Below are positions 34,972-45,205 of a DNA stretch of 64,000 bases, one piece after another. This DNA is from Sphingobacterium sp. xlx-96 (GTDB lineage: Bacteria; Bacteroidota; Bacteroidia; Sphingobacteriales; Sphingobacteriaceae). Numbering within the stretch: the first letter of the stretch is position 1; each line of letters opens with the position of its first letter. The notes beneath the pieces are model-generated. The model saw only the letters and a list, made by a program, of their open reading frames with translations. It searched no databases and had not been told where the DNA came from. The position numbers and the translations under genes were made by a program. Location of the stretch: assembly GCF_011007365.1 (NCBI RefSeq), contig NZ_WFKM01000004.1, positions 124,001 to 188,000 on the forward strand, given 5' to 3'.

Positions 34972-36129
34972 TTATTCCGAATACAGATAACGTATCTCGT
35001 TCCTTAAATTATAATTCGAGGCCATTACCTCTCCATAAGCTCCCGCCGTCCTTATAGCAATTAGATCCCCCCGTTTGCTCACTGGAAGTAAAACCTCTTT
35101 TCCAAAGCTATCTGAACTTTCACAGATCGGCCCTACAACATCATAATTCAGCTCTTTCTCATTAGTACCTTCTCCTATCTTTTCTATTTTATGATAAGCT
35201 TGATACAAAGCGGGACGCATCAATTCGGTCATTCCTGCATCTAGGATTAAGAAGTTCTTTTTTGAACCGCTTTTCGTATAAAGCACACGGCTCACCAACG
35301 TCCCACATTGTGCCACCAGTGCCCGTCCCAATTCAAAATGAACCTCCTGCTGCGCGTTACGTTCCAAGAACTTATCAAACACATCAAAATAAGCTTCAAA
35401 ATCGGCTATAGGATTACCATCTGGATCCCTATAATCTACACCGAGCCCTCCGCCTACATTGATCACTTTAATATAAGTTCCCCTATCCTCAAACCAGTTC
35501 TTCCATTCATTAACTTTGACACACAGACTCCTAAAGACCCCCATATCTGTTATCTGAGAACCAACATGAAAATGCAATCCAATAAGATCTATGTGTTCAC
35601 ATCCTTTAATGACAGCAGCAGCCTTCTCTAACTCTGAATTTGGTACACCAAATTTATTCTCATCAAGTCCGGTTGTTATATAATGGTGGGTATTAGCATC
35701 CACATTAGGGTTGATCCTTAAAGAAACGTTAGCACGTTCGCCATGCTGTCCCGCCAACTCATTTATCACCTCTAACTCTTGAATAGACTCCACATTAAAA
35801 GCAAAAATTCCATGCTTTAAAGCGGTCAAAATCTCTTTATCCGATTTTCCTACTCCCGCAAACGTTATCTGATCCGCAGGAAACCCTGTATCAATAGATT
35901 TCTGCACCTCATTACCACTGACACAATCTGCTCCAAATCCCATGGATTGAATAACAGCAAGCAATCTATCATTAAAGTTAGCTTTCAAAGCATAATGTAC
36001 ATGAAACCCACGTTTATCTGCTGCTTTTTTCGCAGATTGGAGTGTTTGCTTTAGCAGATTTAAATCATAGTAATAAAACGGTGTCTCCTGATTAGAAAAC
36101 TGGCTCAACAATTCCTTATTTTTAAACAT
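34972..36129 (-). CDS. lysA: Diaminopimelate decarboxylase
   Basis: This 385-residue protein is a fold-type III PLP enzyme. The PLP lysine is Lys49 in HVHYALKAN. GLHFHVGSQ, NVGGGLGVDYRD and GPICESSDSFG, with the active-site cysteine of the second subunit, identify LysA. It converts meso-diaminopimelate to lysine. It lies 16 bases after lysC, so the first and last enzymes of the pathway form one operon ending in a strong hairpin. The length is slightly below that of E. coli LysA and usual for Bacteroidota. Confidence 0.95.
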   Translation of the reverse strand: MFKNKELLSQFSNQETPFYYYDLNLLKQTLQSAKKAADKRGFHVHYALKANFNDRLLAVIQSMGFGADCVSGNEVQKSIDTGFPADQITFAGVGKSDKEILTALKHGIFAFNVESIQELEVINELAGQHGERANVSLRINPNVDANTHHYITTGLDENKFGVPNSELEKAAAVIKGCEHIDLIGLHFHVGSQITDMGVFRSLCVKVNEWKNWFEDRGTYIKVINVGGGLGVDYRDPDGNPIADFEAYFDVFDKFLERNAQQEVHFELGRALVAQCGTLVSRVLYTKSGSKKNFLILDAGMTELMRPALYQAYHKIEKIGEGTNEKELNYDVVGPICESSDSFGKEVLLPVSKRGDLIAIRTAGAYGEVMASNYNLRNEIRYLYSE

Positions 36130-36145
36130 ATCCTTGCTCTGAATA

Positions 36146-37462
36146 TTAAAACAACCTATTATGTAACGAGCGTAATGCCTCTACTTTATATTTGGTATCT
36201 AAAAGTATAGACACATTATAATCCGACCCTCCATAGGATATCATTCGGATAGGTAAATGTTTGACTGCGTCCAGTACACGTGCTGCATAACCATGCGTAT
36301 TAGCTCCGAAATCCCCTACGACACATACAATAGTCTGGCCCTCATCGACACCTACTTTACCAAACAACTCTACCTCTTTGATGATCTCCAAAAGATTACT
36401 TGTATCGTCGATTGAAAGAGATACAGCTACTTCCGAAGTCGTAATCATGTCTATAGGTGTCTTATAACGCTCAAATATCTCGAACACTTTACGTAAAAAG
36501 CCATAAGCTAACAGCATTCTAGACGAATGTATGTGGATAGCAGTAATTCCATCTTTTGCAGCAATTGCCCGAATGACGCCTTTTTCAGAGCCCGCTTTTG
36601 ATATCAACGTTCCATGGGCACCTGGATCCATCGTATTCAACAAACGCACTGGCACATTATAGCGCTGCGCAGGGAATACACTCTGCGGGTGCAAAATCTT
36701 AGCTCCAAAATAAGCCAACTCAGCAGCCTCATCAAAACTCAGATGGGCTATCGGGGAGGTGTTGGCCACAATACGGGGATCATTATTGTGCATACCATCA
36801 ATATCTGTCCAAATCTGAACCTCATCTGCAGCTATTGCAGCTCCAATCAAAGAAGCCGTATAGTCGGATCCTCCCCTACGCAAGTTGTCAATTTCGCCAA
36901 AAGAATTTCTACAGATAAATCCCTGCGTAATAAATAGCTTATTTTCTGGATTATCACTTAACAATGGGGACAACTTTTGCCTAATATGGTCTATCATAGG
37001 TTCATTGTCTTCGTCGATCTTCATAAACTCCAAAGCAGGAAGCAACACAGATGCAACACCTATTTCTTCCAAATGAAAATGCCAAAGGGTGGTAGACATC
37101 AATTCACCCTGAGCTAAAATTATTTTCTCCTCTGTAGGCGTGAATATATCGTTGTTTGCTAAAGATTCAATTACATGAAAATGGTGATCGATAAGTTCCT
37201 TCCCCTTCTTAAGTCCTTCTTCGGTGGCAAAAAGCTCCTTAATAAGCGCCTCGTACTTATCCTTGTGTGCTGTGATCAATTGCTTGGCAAGCTGCTTATC
37301 TCCGTTCAAGTAAGCCTGACCGATCTCTACTAAAGCGTTTGTTGTCCCCGACACTGCAGATAATACCACAATTTGACGCTCGTTAGGGTCTACGATTTCG
37401 AGTAACCCTTTGATACGAGCTGCACTTCCTACGGAAGTACCACCGAATTTTAGAATTTTCAT
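36146..37462 (-). CDS. lysC: Aspartate kinase
   Basis: This monofunctional aspartokinase has 438 residues. KFGGTSVGSAARI (5-17) is the N-terminal signature. GGSDYTASLIGAAI lies in the amino-acid kinase core, and two ACT domains occupy about residues 300-438 (AIHIHSSRML, PIDMITTSEVAVSLSIDD). It phosphorylates aspartate at the head of lysine, threonine and methionine synthesis. The ACT domains imply feedback control, most likely by lysine given the operon with lysA. No homoserine dehydrogenase domain is fused. Confidence 0.95.
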   Translation of the reverse strand: MKILKFGGTSVGSAARIKGLLEIVDPNERQIVVLSAVSGTTNALVEIGQAYLNGDKQLAKQLITAHKDKYEALIKELFATEEGLKKGKELIDHHFHVIESLANNDIFTPTEEKIILAQGELMSTTLWHFHLEEIGVASVLLPALEFMKIDEDNEPMIDHIRQKLSPLLSDNPENKLFITQGFICRNSFGEIDNLRRGGSDYTASLIGAAIAADEVQIWTDIDGMHNNDPRIVANTSPIAHLSFDEAAELAYFGAKILHPQSVFPAQRYNVPVRLLNTMDPGAHGTLISKAGSEKGVIRAIAAKDGITAIHIHSSRMLLAYGFLRKVFEIFERYKTPIDMITTSEVAVSLSIDDTSNLLEIIKEVELFGKVGVDEGQTIVCVVGDFGANTHGYAARVLDAVKHLPIRMISYGGSDYNVSILLDTKYKVEALRSLHNRLF

Positions 37463-37692
37463 GAAGTAATTATATTTTTAACTTTATATTATATTTCAAA
37501 AGGCTCTATCGACAGAACCAAATGCATTTTCAAAAACAGCAAAAAACTATTTTAGAGCGTGAATATACCCAATTGAACCGATAATTATGCGGATTTTTCA
37601 TTTTTACCATTAAAAAAATAGAAAAATCATAATTACACCTACAAATACCTCTTCATTTAGCGTAATGCAAAGTCGGCAATAGAGAATTAAAA

Positions 37693-37731
37693 AAATGCGA
37701 CACCAACCCCGTTCAGGTCTGTGCCGCATTT
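37693..37731 (-). terminator. Terminator of serA
   Basis: AAATGCG (37693-37699) and CGCATTT (37725-37731) are the ends of an imperfect stem that continues inward to ACC/GGT. It lies 19 bases after the serA stop. Confidence 0.6.
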
Positions 37732-37749
37732 CTTAATAATACGGAAGTA

Positions 37750-38697
37750 TTATTTCTTCAGACTCGCTATCAACAACTGCGCAAGTTCTTCCCCAATGCG
37801 TTCCTGAGCTTCGTTTGTCGCAGCTCCAATATGCGGAGTCAAAGACAGCTTTGGATGACTCAGAAGTGCTGCACGCGGTGTTGGTTCATCTTCAAAAACA
37901 TCAAGGCCAGCAAAAGCTACTTTGCCTGAATCCAAAGCCTCCAACAATTCTAATTCATCAATTACGCCACCACGTGATGCGTTGACCAGTCCGACACCAT
38001 CCTTCAATAATGCAAATTCTTCTTTCCCAATAACAGGCTTATCCAAAAAAGGAACGTGTAAGGAGATAAAGTCAGACTCGCTAAACAACTCCGGAAGTTC
38101 TACTTGGCGCACAGGAACATCAACTTTCAGTCCCCCAGATAAATCAAGCTGCAATGAAGTAGGCCCTTCAAACAGATCGTAATACAATACATCCATACCT
38201 ATCCCTAAAGCCATCTTGGCGGTCTCTCTACCGATACGACCAAATCCGACAACCCCCAATTTCTTCCCCATCAATTCAGTACCTGCTGCATACGCCTTCT
38301 TAAGACCACCAAAATTGACAGCACCTTCAACCGGCATTTTACGGTTAGCATCGTACAAGAAACGGACGCCGTTCAATAAATGTGCAAAGACCAATTCGGC
38401 TACCGAATGAGATGAAGCAGCAGGTGTATTGATAACCGTAATCCCCTTAGATCTTGCATAATCCACATCAATATTATCCATACCAACCCCTCCTCGACCA
38501 ATTACTTTGATATTCGGACAAGCATCAATAAGAGGCTTTCTTAACTTTGTAGCACTACGTACTGTAACAGCATCATAAGCATTCAACTTATTCACTAGTT
38601 CATCTTGAGGAATATGCACAGTATCTACTGTAAAACCTGCATCCTCTAATATTTTTTTACCGATAGGATCTATCCCATCATTTGCTAAAATTTTCAT
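37750..38697 (-). CDS. serA: D-3-phosphoglycerate dehydrogenase (short form)
   Basis: This protein has 315 residues from ATG 38695-38697 (MKILANDGIDPIGKK). An upstream in-frame ATG at 38748 adds 17 residues foreign to the family and is rejected. The NAD-binding motif GFGRIG, the GGVGMDNIDVDYA substrate region, VNASRGGVIDE and the catalytic histidine in LTPHIGAAT are present. It has no C-terminal ACT or ASB domain, so it is the short form without serine feedback binding. It oxidises 3-phosphoglycerate to begin serine synthesis. It follows serC by 108 bases in the same direction. Confidence 0.94.
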   Translation of the reverse strand: MKILANDGIDPIGKKILEDAGFTVDTVHIPQDELVNKLNAYDAVTVRSATKLRKPLIDACPNIKVIGRGGVGMDNIDVDYARSKGITVINTPAASSHSVAELVFAHLLNGVRFLYDANRKMPVEGAVNFGGLKKAYAAGTELMGKKLGVVGFGRIGRETAKMALGIGMDVLYYDLFEGPTSLQLDLSGGLKVDVPVRQVELPELFSESDFISLHVPFLDKPVIGKEEFALLKDGVGLVNASRGGVIDELELLEALDSGKVAFAGLDVFEDEPTPRAALLSHPKLSLTPHIGAATNEAQERIGEELAQLLIASLKK

Positions 38698-38805
38698 TAT
38701 TATTCTTTGTGATCTTGTGATCGAGTTATACTGCGTTCTTGTTAACATCTACATTGGTCCACATCTAACCATTCTGACTTATTAACTTGATAACTCCATA
38801 ACTTG

Positions 38806-39876
38806 TTAACTTCTATGTTTATCCTCAAATTCTCGCATAGCATCTACTAGCGCATTGATTGACCGTATACTCAGTGCATTATAGATTGAAGCTCTAAAAC
38901 CACCTACAGAACGATGGCCTTTGATCCCGATCAAGTCCCGCTCTTTCGCTAAGGTCAAAAACTCTGCTTCCAGCCCCGGTGTATCCATAACGAACGTGAC
39001 ATTCATCCGTGAACGATCCTCCACTTCAGCTGTCCCTTTAAAAAACGGATTACGGTCTATTTCATCGTACAATGTACGTGCTTTAATAATATTCTCTTGT
39101 TCAATTACAGAAATACCGCCTTTCGCTTTCAACCAACGAAGATTAAGCATAGATACATAAATAGAGAATACAGCAGGCGTATTATACATTGACGCAGCTT
39201 TGATATGTGCCTGATAATCAAAAATAGTCGGTATTGTACGACCTGTTTTTCCTAAGATTTCGTCTTTGACAATAACTAAAGTCAGCCCGGCAGGCCCCAT
39301 ATTCTTTTGCGCACCTGCATAAATAATATCAAAATCGCGCACATCAATACTTAGACTAAAAATATCAGAAGACATATCCACCACCGTAGGAACCTGTGTA
39401 TCTGGTTTCTTAAACACCTCTGTACCATAAATGGTATTGTTAGAGGTATAGTGAAAATACGATGCATCCAAAGGAATAGTGAATCCTTTCGGTATATAAT
39501 TATAATTTTTATCACTGGATGAAGCTACAACTTCTACCGTTCCAATATTCTTTGCTTCCTTAGCTGCCTTCGAAGCCCATACACCGGTATCTAAATATGC
39601 AGCTTTTCCGCCTTCAGGCAACAAATTCATGGGCACCATTGCAAACTGTTGACTTGCGCCCCCTTGAAGAAATAAAATGGAGTAATTTAACGGTACATTC
39701 AGTAGCTCACGAACTAAACGTTCGGCCTCTACAATTACCGCCTCAAATTCCTTTGATCGATGGGAAATCTCCAAAATAGACAATCCCGTATTATTAAAAT
39801 CTAATACCGCCTGAGAAGCTTCTTTAAAAACTTCTTGGGGCAAAATACAAGGACCAGCACCAAAATTATGTTTCAT
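38806..39876 (-). CDS. serC: Phosphoserine aminotransferase
   Basis: This 356-residue protein belongs to the class V fold-type I PLP enzymes. NFGAGPCILPQEV at the N-terminus, FLQGGASQQFAMVPMNLL, the PLP lysine in YAGAQKNMGPAGLT and the C-terminal GHRSVGGFRASIYNA are the SerC signatures. It makes phosphoserine from 3-phosphohydroxypyruvate; serA just downstream supplies that substrate. A minus-strand TACATTTG (39911-39918) gives a leader of about 30 bases. No serB is next to the pair. Confidence 0.96.
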   Translation of the reverse strand: MKHNFGAGPCILPQEVFKEASQAVLDFNNTGLSILEISHRSKEFEAVIVEAERLVRELLNVPLNYSILFLQGGASQQFAMVPMNLLPEGGKAAYLDTGVWASKAAKEAKNIGTVEVVASSSDKNYNYIPKGFTIPLDASYFHYTSNNTIYGTEVFKKPDTQVPTVVDMSSDIFSLSIDVRDFDIIYAGAQKNMGPAGLTLVIVKDEILGKTGRTIPTIFDYQAHIKAASMYNTPAVFSIYVSMLNLRWLKAKGGISVIEQENIIKARTLYDEIDRNPFFKGTAEVEDRSRMNVTFVMDTPGLEAEFLTLAKERDLIGIKGHRSVGGFRASIYNALSIRSINALVDAMREFEDKHRS

Positions 39877-39910
39877 CTCGTTGTTTGTGTGTTATAAGTG
39901 AAATTCTGAA

Positions 39911-39918
39911 CAAATGTA
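39911..39918 (-). promoter_or_regulatory. -7 box of serC
   Basis: TACATTTG on the minus strand, 35 bases before the serC ATG. No -33 TTG is seen at the normal spacing. Confidence 0.5.
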
Positions 39919-40296
39919 ACAACATTTTTTATATTAATATTAACGCAAACAATTATTTGTTACCAAAAACATAAACAATTAAGGTTTTTAATACAATATC
40001 TTTACAAAAAACAAATAATCACACACAAACACTTCATTTTAAACTATTACTGAATAATAAAAAATACAATCTGCGATACAAAGCGATACATTTTACCGAA
40101 TTAACATTGCAATCAACGACCAAAATCTGTCTCTTTTGACTAGAATCATCGGCTGTAGATCTAACAATGATAACCGTCTGAAAAGTTCCGAACAGGCTCC
40201 AAAAACCTACACTTTCAGAAAAAAAAATCGTATCTTCGCATGCGTAGTGCGAGCATTATACATGCACTTAATTAGTTTTACAGTAACCAGGTAAAT
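39919..40296. other. Divergent serC-gyrA intergenic region
   Basis: This is AT-rich sequence without a gene. TATCTTCG (40231-40238) is a one-off match to the -7 box and the best candidate for the gyrA promoter, leaving a leader of about 53 bases. No inverted repeat of note was found. Confidence 0.4.
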
Positions 40297-42855
40297 ATGG
40301 CTGAAGAAACAGAAAATGAAAACAATCTAGTACCTGCTAATGACAGGGTAGTAAAAATCAACATTGAAGACCAGATGAAGTCGGCATATATCGACTATTC
40401 GATGTCTGTAATCGTGTCAAGAGCGCTCCCAGATGCAAGAGATGGTTTAAAGCCCGTACACAGACGTGTATTATATGGTATGCACGAGTTAGGGGTTACT
40501 TCTGGAAAACCTTATAAAAAATCAGCCCGTATTGTTGGGGATGTATTGGGTAAGTACCACCCGCATGGAGATACAGCCGTATACGATACTATGGTGCGTA
40601 TGGCTCAAGATTGGTCTCTCCGATACCCTTTGATCGATGGTCAGGGAAATTACGGATCATTAGACGGAGATCCACCAGCAGCAATGCGTTATACGGAATC
40701 TCGTCTACGCAAGATCGCAGAGGAAATGTTGGCCGATATCAGAAAAGACACTGTTGACTTTCAGTTGAATTTTGACGACTCAGAGACAGAGCCAACAGTA
40801 TTACCGACCCGCATCCCTAACCTCTTGGTCAATGGCGCTTCGGGTATCGCCGTTGGTATGGCCACAAACATGGCCCCCCATAATTTGACCGAAGTTATTG
40901 ATGGTACCATTGCCTACATAGACAATAGAGATATCGAAATTTCGGAATTAATGCAGTATGTTAAAGCTCCAGATTTCCCTACAGGAGGATTTATATACGG
41001 GCACCACGGTGTCCGCGAAGCATTTGAGACAGGTCGTGGAAGAATTGTAATGCGTGCGAAAGCGGAGATCGAAACGACTAAATCCGGCCGTGAAATCATC
41101 ATCGTAACCGAAATACCTTATTTGATTAACAAAGCGGATATGATCAAGCGTACCGTAGATCTAATCAACGAAAAGAAAATCGAAGGCATTTCCGAGATAC
41201 GTGATGAATCTACAAAAGATGTACGTATTATATATGAAATCAAACGTGATGCAAACGCAAATGTTGTTTTAAACAACCTTTATAAATATACTTCCCTACA
41301 GTCATCCTTTTCCGTAAATAACATTGCCTTAGTCAAAGGACGCCCGATGTTGATGAACCTGAAAGATATGATTCATGAATTCGTGGAGCATAGACATGAG
41401 GTAATCGTTCGTCGTACTAAATTCGAATTGGCCGAAGCCGAAAAGCGAGCACATATATTAGAAGGCTATCTTATTGCATTAGATCATCTAGATGAGGTTA
41501 TCAAGTTAATCCGTAGTTCCGAGACACCTGAAGATGCTCGGGTTGGCTTAATGGAAAAATTCGGACTATCCGATCTACAAGCCCGCGCTATTTTAGATAT
41601 GACGTTGCGTCGTCTTACAGGACTAGAGCGGGATAAGATTAAGGAGGAGTACGCCGAATTAATGAAGACCATCGATTACTTAAAACAAGTTCTAATGGAT
41701 GAAGGTCTCCGAATGCAAATCATTAAAGATGAACTCTTAGAAATTAAGGAAAAATTCGGTGACGAGCGCAGGTCGGTCATCGTGCATTCAGCAGAGGACA
41801 TGACAATGGAAGACTTCGTAGATGATGAGGAAGTTGTTATTACAATCTCACATAATAGCTATGTAAAACGCACGCCGTTGACCGAGTATAAACGTCAAGG
41901 TCGGGGTGGTAAAGGAGCTATCGGCTCCAATACCCGAGACGAAGATTTCACAGAGCATATCATTACCGCAACTGCTCATAATTACATGTTATTATTTACG
42001 GAGGCAGGTCGCTGTTTCTGGTTGAGAGCATTTGAAATTCCAGAAGGAAGTCGGACTTCACGAGGTAGAGCTTTACAAAACATCATCAATATCCCAAAAG
42101 ATGAAAAAATAAAAGCATATATCTTAGTCAAGAATCTTAAAGATCAAGAATACTTAGCGAACAACTTCATTATCATGTGTACCAAACAAGGAACGATCAA
42201 GAAGACATCCTTGGAAGCCTACTCGCGTCCACGTGCTAATGGTATCAACGCCATCAATATTAATGAAGGTGATCAGCTAATTGAAGCCTGTTTAACGAGT
42301 GGTAGTAGTGAGATTGTGATGGCTTTACGTTCTGGTAGAGCGATCCGATTCAATGAATCTACTGTCCGGCCAATGGGACGTACCGCAACCGGTGTACGCG
42401 GAATTACATTGACAAGCGAGACAGATGAAGTAGTTGGCATGATTAGTGTGAATAGTTCTGATGTGAGCGTACTAGTCGTTTCTGAAAAAGGCTATGGTAA
42501 ACGAACAGATATCGAAGATTACCGCATTACGAACAGAGGTGGTAAAGGGGTCAAAACCATCAATGTTACAGAGAAAACCGGCGAACTCGTCGCTATTAAA
42601 GATGTAACAGACAATGATGACCTTATGATTATCAACAAATCCGGAATCGTAATCCGTATCGGAGTAGATTCGCTCCGTGTTATGGGGCGTGCCACTCAAG
42701 GGGTTCGTCTTATCACGCTTAAAGAAACAGATGAGATAGCCTCAATTACTAAAGTTGCTCGCGAAGAAGAGGAAGAAGAAATCGGTACAAATTCCGAAAA
42801 TACTACCGAGAACTCCGACTTAGATGAACAAGTAACTGAAGCAACAGAAGAATAA
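40297..42855 (+). CDS. gyrA: DNA gyrase subunit A
   Basis: This protein has 852 residues. The N-terminal breakage-reunion domain has [17 protein letters not shown], the active-site tyrosine in [10 protein letters not shown] and [14 protein letters not shown]. The C-terminal propeller contains the GyrA box-like QGRGGKG near residue 533, which marks gyrase rather than topoisomerase IV ParC. A long acidic tail ([18 protein letters not shown]) closes the protein. With GyrB it introduces negative supercoils. Ser and Asp residues occupy the usual quinolone positions (the [12 protein letters not shown] region). Two TPR protein genes follow at 3 and 21 bases, so they are probably co-transcribed. Confidence 0.97.
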   Translation: MAEETENENNLVPANDRVVKINIEDQMKSAYIDYSMSVIVSRALPDARDGLKPVHRRVLYGMHELGVTSGKPYKKSARIVGDVLGKYHPHGDTAVYDTMVRMAQDWSLRYPLIDGQGNYGSLDGDPPAAMRYTESRLRKIAEEMLADIRKDTVDFQLNFDDSETEPTVLPTRIPNLLVNGASGIAVGMATNMAPHNLTEVIDGTIAYIDNRDIEISELMQYVKAPDFPTGGFIYGHHGVREAFETGRGRIVMRAKAEIETTKSGREIIIVTEIPYLINKADMIKRTVDLINEKKIEGISEIRDESTKDVRIIYEIKRDANANVVLNNLYKYTSLQSSFSVNNIALVKGRPMLMNLKDMIHEFVEHRHEVIVRRTKFELAEAEKRAHILEGYLIALDHLDEVIKLIRSSETPEDARVGLMEKFGLSDLQARAILDMTLRRLTGLERDKIKEEYAELMKTIDYLKQVLMDEGLRMQIIKDELLEIKEKFGDERRSVIVHSAEDMTMEDFVDDEEVVITISHNSYVKRTPLTEYKRQGRGGKGAIGSNTRDEDFTEHIITATAHNYMLLFTEAGRCFWLRAFEIPEGSRTSRGRALQNIINIPKDEKIKAYILVKNLKDQEYLANNFIIMCTKQGTIKKTSLEAYSRPRANGINAININEGDQLIEACLTSGSSEIVMALRSGRAIRFNESTVRPMGRTATGVRGITLTSETDEVVGMISVNSSDVSVLVVSEKGYGKRTDIEDYRITNRGGKGVKTINVTEKTGELVAIKDVTDNDDLMIINKSGIVIRIGVDSLRVMGRATQGVRLITLKETDEIASITKVAREEEEEEIGTNSENTTENSDLDEQVTEATEE

Positions 42856-42858
42856 AAT

Positions 42859-43956
42859 ATGAAAGCAATATCGGCTTCCTTATTATTGATAAGTTTAAGT
42901 ACAACTGTTGTAGCCCAATCCAATTACAAGGAGGGCTCCAACAGTTTTGCCCGTTATATACAGACGGGGGATATTAAGCAGCTGGAAAGTGCCAAGAAAT
43001 TCAGCGACGCATCCTATGCGACAAAGAGAGACTCTTCTCTCTCTAAAAATAACATGTTGCGTGCTCTTGTTTATAGCTCGCTTGCTTATGCCGATTCGAC
43101 ACGTAAGATAAAGACAGCTAAAGATCCTATTGACATTACGTTGGCGGCTGTTGCAAAATTAAAGCAAAAAGACAAAGACAATTTCGAGAGTGAGATTAAG
43201 TATGTTAATCAAAACCTTACTGCAGCTTATATTTATAAAGCAAACAAAGCTATAGAAAACAAAGAGTATGAAAAAGCTTATAATAGTTTTCTGCAGGTAA
43301 ACAAATTGGGTTCCAAATCAGAAGATGTCCTTAACAATCTTGCATTATTAGCTGCTCAAGCAGGAAAGACTGACGAAGCTATAGACTACTATAGTCAAAT
43401 CATAAAAGAAACGGATGCTGATGCAGGCAAATACTTGGCATTAGCCGACCTGTATAACTCCAAGAATGAAAAACAGCTCTATTTAAACACACTACAGGCC
43501 GCTCGAAATAAGTTTATGAACAACAAAAAAATTCTTTTTCTGTTGATTCAAAACTATGCAGCGTCCAAATCCTACGCTGCGATAGTTCCCATCATAGATG
43601 AAGCGATCAAGTACGAGCCAGAAAACATAGAATTACATTATTTGGCCGGTTTTGCCAACGAAAATGGAGGGCATACCGAACTCGCAAAAAAATATTACCA
43701 TAAAGTAATAGAATTAGATGAGGACAATTACGATGCAAATTTAGCATTAGGACTAATCTTCTTAAACCAGTTTTTAAAAGATAAGAGCAATTTAGAGGCC
43801 CAATACGGTGCGCAGGATTATCTTTTAAAGGCGAATGGTATACAACCTTATGCAATTAATGCGTTAAAAGGGTTAGCATTGTATTATGAAGCGGCAGAAG
43901 ATCCCGATCAACTAGATCGAGTCAATGTGTTACTCAACCAGCTTTCAAATAATTAG
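42859..43956 (+). CDS. Exported tetratricopeptide-repeat protein (first of two paralogues)
   Basis: This 365-residue protein has a signal peptide (about 1-20, ending VVAQ). Helical repeats fill about residues 115-350, with TPR-like units such as AYNSFLQVNKLGSKSEDVLNNLALLAAQ and ELAKKYYHKVIELDEDNYDANLALGLIF. It starts 3 bases after the gyrA stop. The next gene encodes a similar protein of nearly equal length, which suggests a tandem duplication. It is likely a periplasmic scaffold; why it is tied to gyrase is unknown, although this order is common in the family as recalled. Confidence 0.85.
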   Translation: MKAISASLLLISLSTTVVAQSNYKEGSNSFARYIQTGDIKQLESAKKFSDASYATKRDSSLSKNNMLRALVYSSLAYADSTRKIKTAKDPIDITLAAVAKLKQKDKDNFESEIKYVNQNLTAAYIYKANKAIENKEYEKAYNSFLQVNKLGSKSEDVLNNLALLAAQAGKTDEAIDYYSQIIKETDADAGKYLALADLYNSKNEKQLYLNTLQAARNKFMNNKKILFLLIQNYAASKSYAAIVPIIDEAIKYEPENIELHYLAGFANENGGHTELAKKYYHKVIELDEDNYDANLALGLIFLNQFLKDKSNLEAQYGAQDYLLKANGIQPYAINALKGLALYYEAAEDPDQLDRVNVLLNQLSNN

Positions 43957-43977
43957 AAATAGTAATAAGAATTAGAT

Positions 43978-45144
43978 ATGGATTTAAAAAAAGCAATAAT
44001 TTTATCAGCGATGGTTACAGCAGGTACTACGGTATTTGCCCAATCTAGTAATCTGAAAAAAGCAGCTTCCAACATTCAAAAATACGAAGAATTAAGAAGC
44101 ACAGGGTCCGCTCAATTAGGCGTATCGTTCCTACAGACAGCTAAAGAAGCGATCGACGCAGCTTCTGTTCATGAGAAGACTAAAGATTTAGCGGAAACAT
44201 GGACTTATTATTCTTTAGTGTACGCGAATATGGCAGTAGACGAAAAAAGTGAAGAAAAGGCTACGAAAGCTGCCGAAGGTATCGCTAAAGCTAAAGAGCT
44301 GGACAAAGACCAAAAGAACAAAACGAATATCAGCGTAGCAGAACAAAACCTATATTCTTTTAACTTCAATAACGGAGTAGGATATTGGGACAAGAAAGAA
44401 TACAAGGCCGCTTACGATGCATTCAATAAAGCACTTAATTACATGCCAGGGGATACGACGTTGACCTATTACGCTGGTCTTGCAGCAATACAAAACAACG
44501 ATTATCAAAATGGTATTGATAAATACAAACAACTGATTGACAAAAAGAATTATTCGCAGCATAAAGCTGTATTGGTAGATTTACCAAAGCTTTACCTATC
44601 ACTTAAAGATACAACCAGCGCTTTGGAGTATGCAGCATTAGCAGCAAAGGAATACCCGAATGAAAATGATGCGGTCGTACAGAATATCGAATTGAATCTT
44701 ATTGTTGGTAACGAGTCAAAAATCATCAGCGAAATTGAAAATCAAATTTCAAAAGATGGCAAGAACAAAAATCTTTATTATTATCTAGGTATAGCTCAAA
44801 GCGCAAATAACAACGCTGACAAAGCATACGAAGCCTATAGTAAAGCGATTGCAATCGATCCAAACTATAACGATGCGAACTTAAATGCAGGTGTGGTATT
44901 GATGAATTCTATTCGCGAGCAATTACAAAAAGTTAACGACGACAAGACGTTATCCAATAACCAATACACCACTAAAGTCGGTGAATTGAAAGAAAAAATA
45001 AAACCCGCTGAAGCACATTTCTTAAAGGTTCTTGAAAATGATCCTAAAAACGAGAGCGCTTTAAAAGGATTGAAAGGTCTTTACGATTTCCTACAGTTGG
45101 AAGAGAAAAGTAAAGCGATTCAAGAAAAAATTGACGCTCTGTAG
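43978..45144 (+). CDS. Exported tetratricopeptide-repeat protein (second paralogue)
   Basis: This 388-residue protein has a signal peptide (about 1-21, TTVFAQ). TPR-like units include AAYDAFNKALNYMPGDTTLTYYAGLAA and KAYEAYSKAIAIDPNYNDANLNAGVV. A coiled-coil-prone stretch lies near 310-345 (REQLQKVNDDKTLSNNQ), followed by one more TPR. It resembles the preceding gene product in layout (signal, N-terminal helical stretch, repeats, C-terminal unit). It begins 21 bases after that gene. A very long terminator follows, so it ends the gyrA operon. Confidence 0.86.
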   Translation: MDLKKAIILSAMVTAGTTVFAQSSNLKKAASNIQKYEELRSTGSAQLGVSFLQTAKEAIDAASVHEKTKDLAETWTYYSLVYANMAVDEKSEEKATKAAEGIAKAKELDKDQKNKTNISVAEQNLYSFNFNNGVGYWDKKEYKAAYDAFNKALNYMPGDTTLTYYAGLAAIQNNDYQNGIDKYKQLIDKKNYSQHKAVLVDLPKLYLSLKDTTSALEYAALAAKEYPNENDAVVQNIELNLIVGNESKIISEIENQISKDGKNKNLYYYLGIAQSANNNADKAYEAYSKAIAIDPNYNDANLNAGVVLMNSIREQLQKVNDDKTLSNNQYTTKVGELKEKIKPAEAHFLKVLENDPKNESALKGLKGLYDFLQLEEKSKAIQEKIDAL

Positions 45145-45150
45145 AAATAC

Positions 45151-45205
45151 AAAAGCTTAAATAAAAAAGAGATGCTGAATGCATCTCTTTTTTATTTAAG
45201 CTTTT
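45151..45205. terminator. Bidirectional terminator with a 25-bp perfect stem
   Basis: Bases 45151-45175 and 45181-45205 are perfectly complementary around the loop TGAAT. A- and T-runs inside the stem allow function on both strands. It ends the gyrA-TPR operon and the convergent esterase gene, whose last codons lie inside the right arm. Confidence 0.88.
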
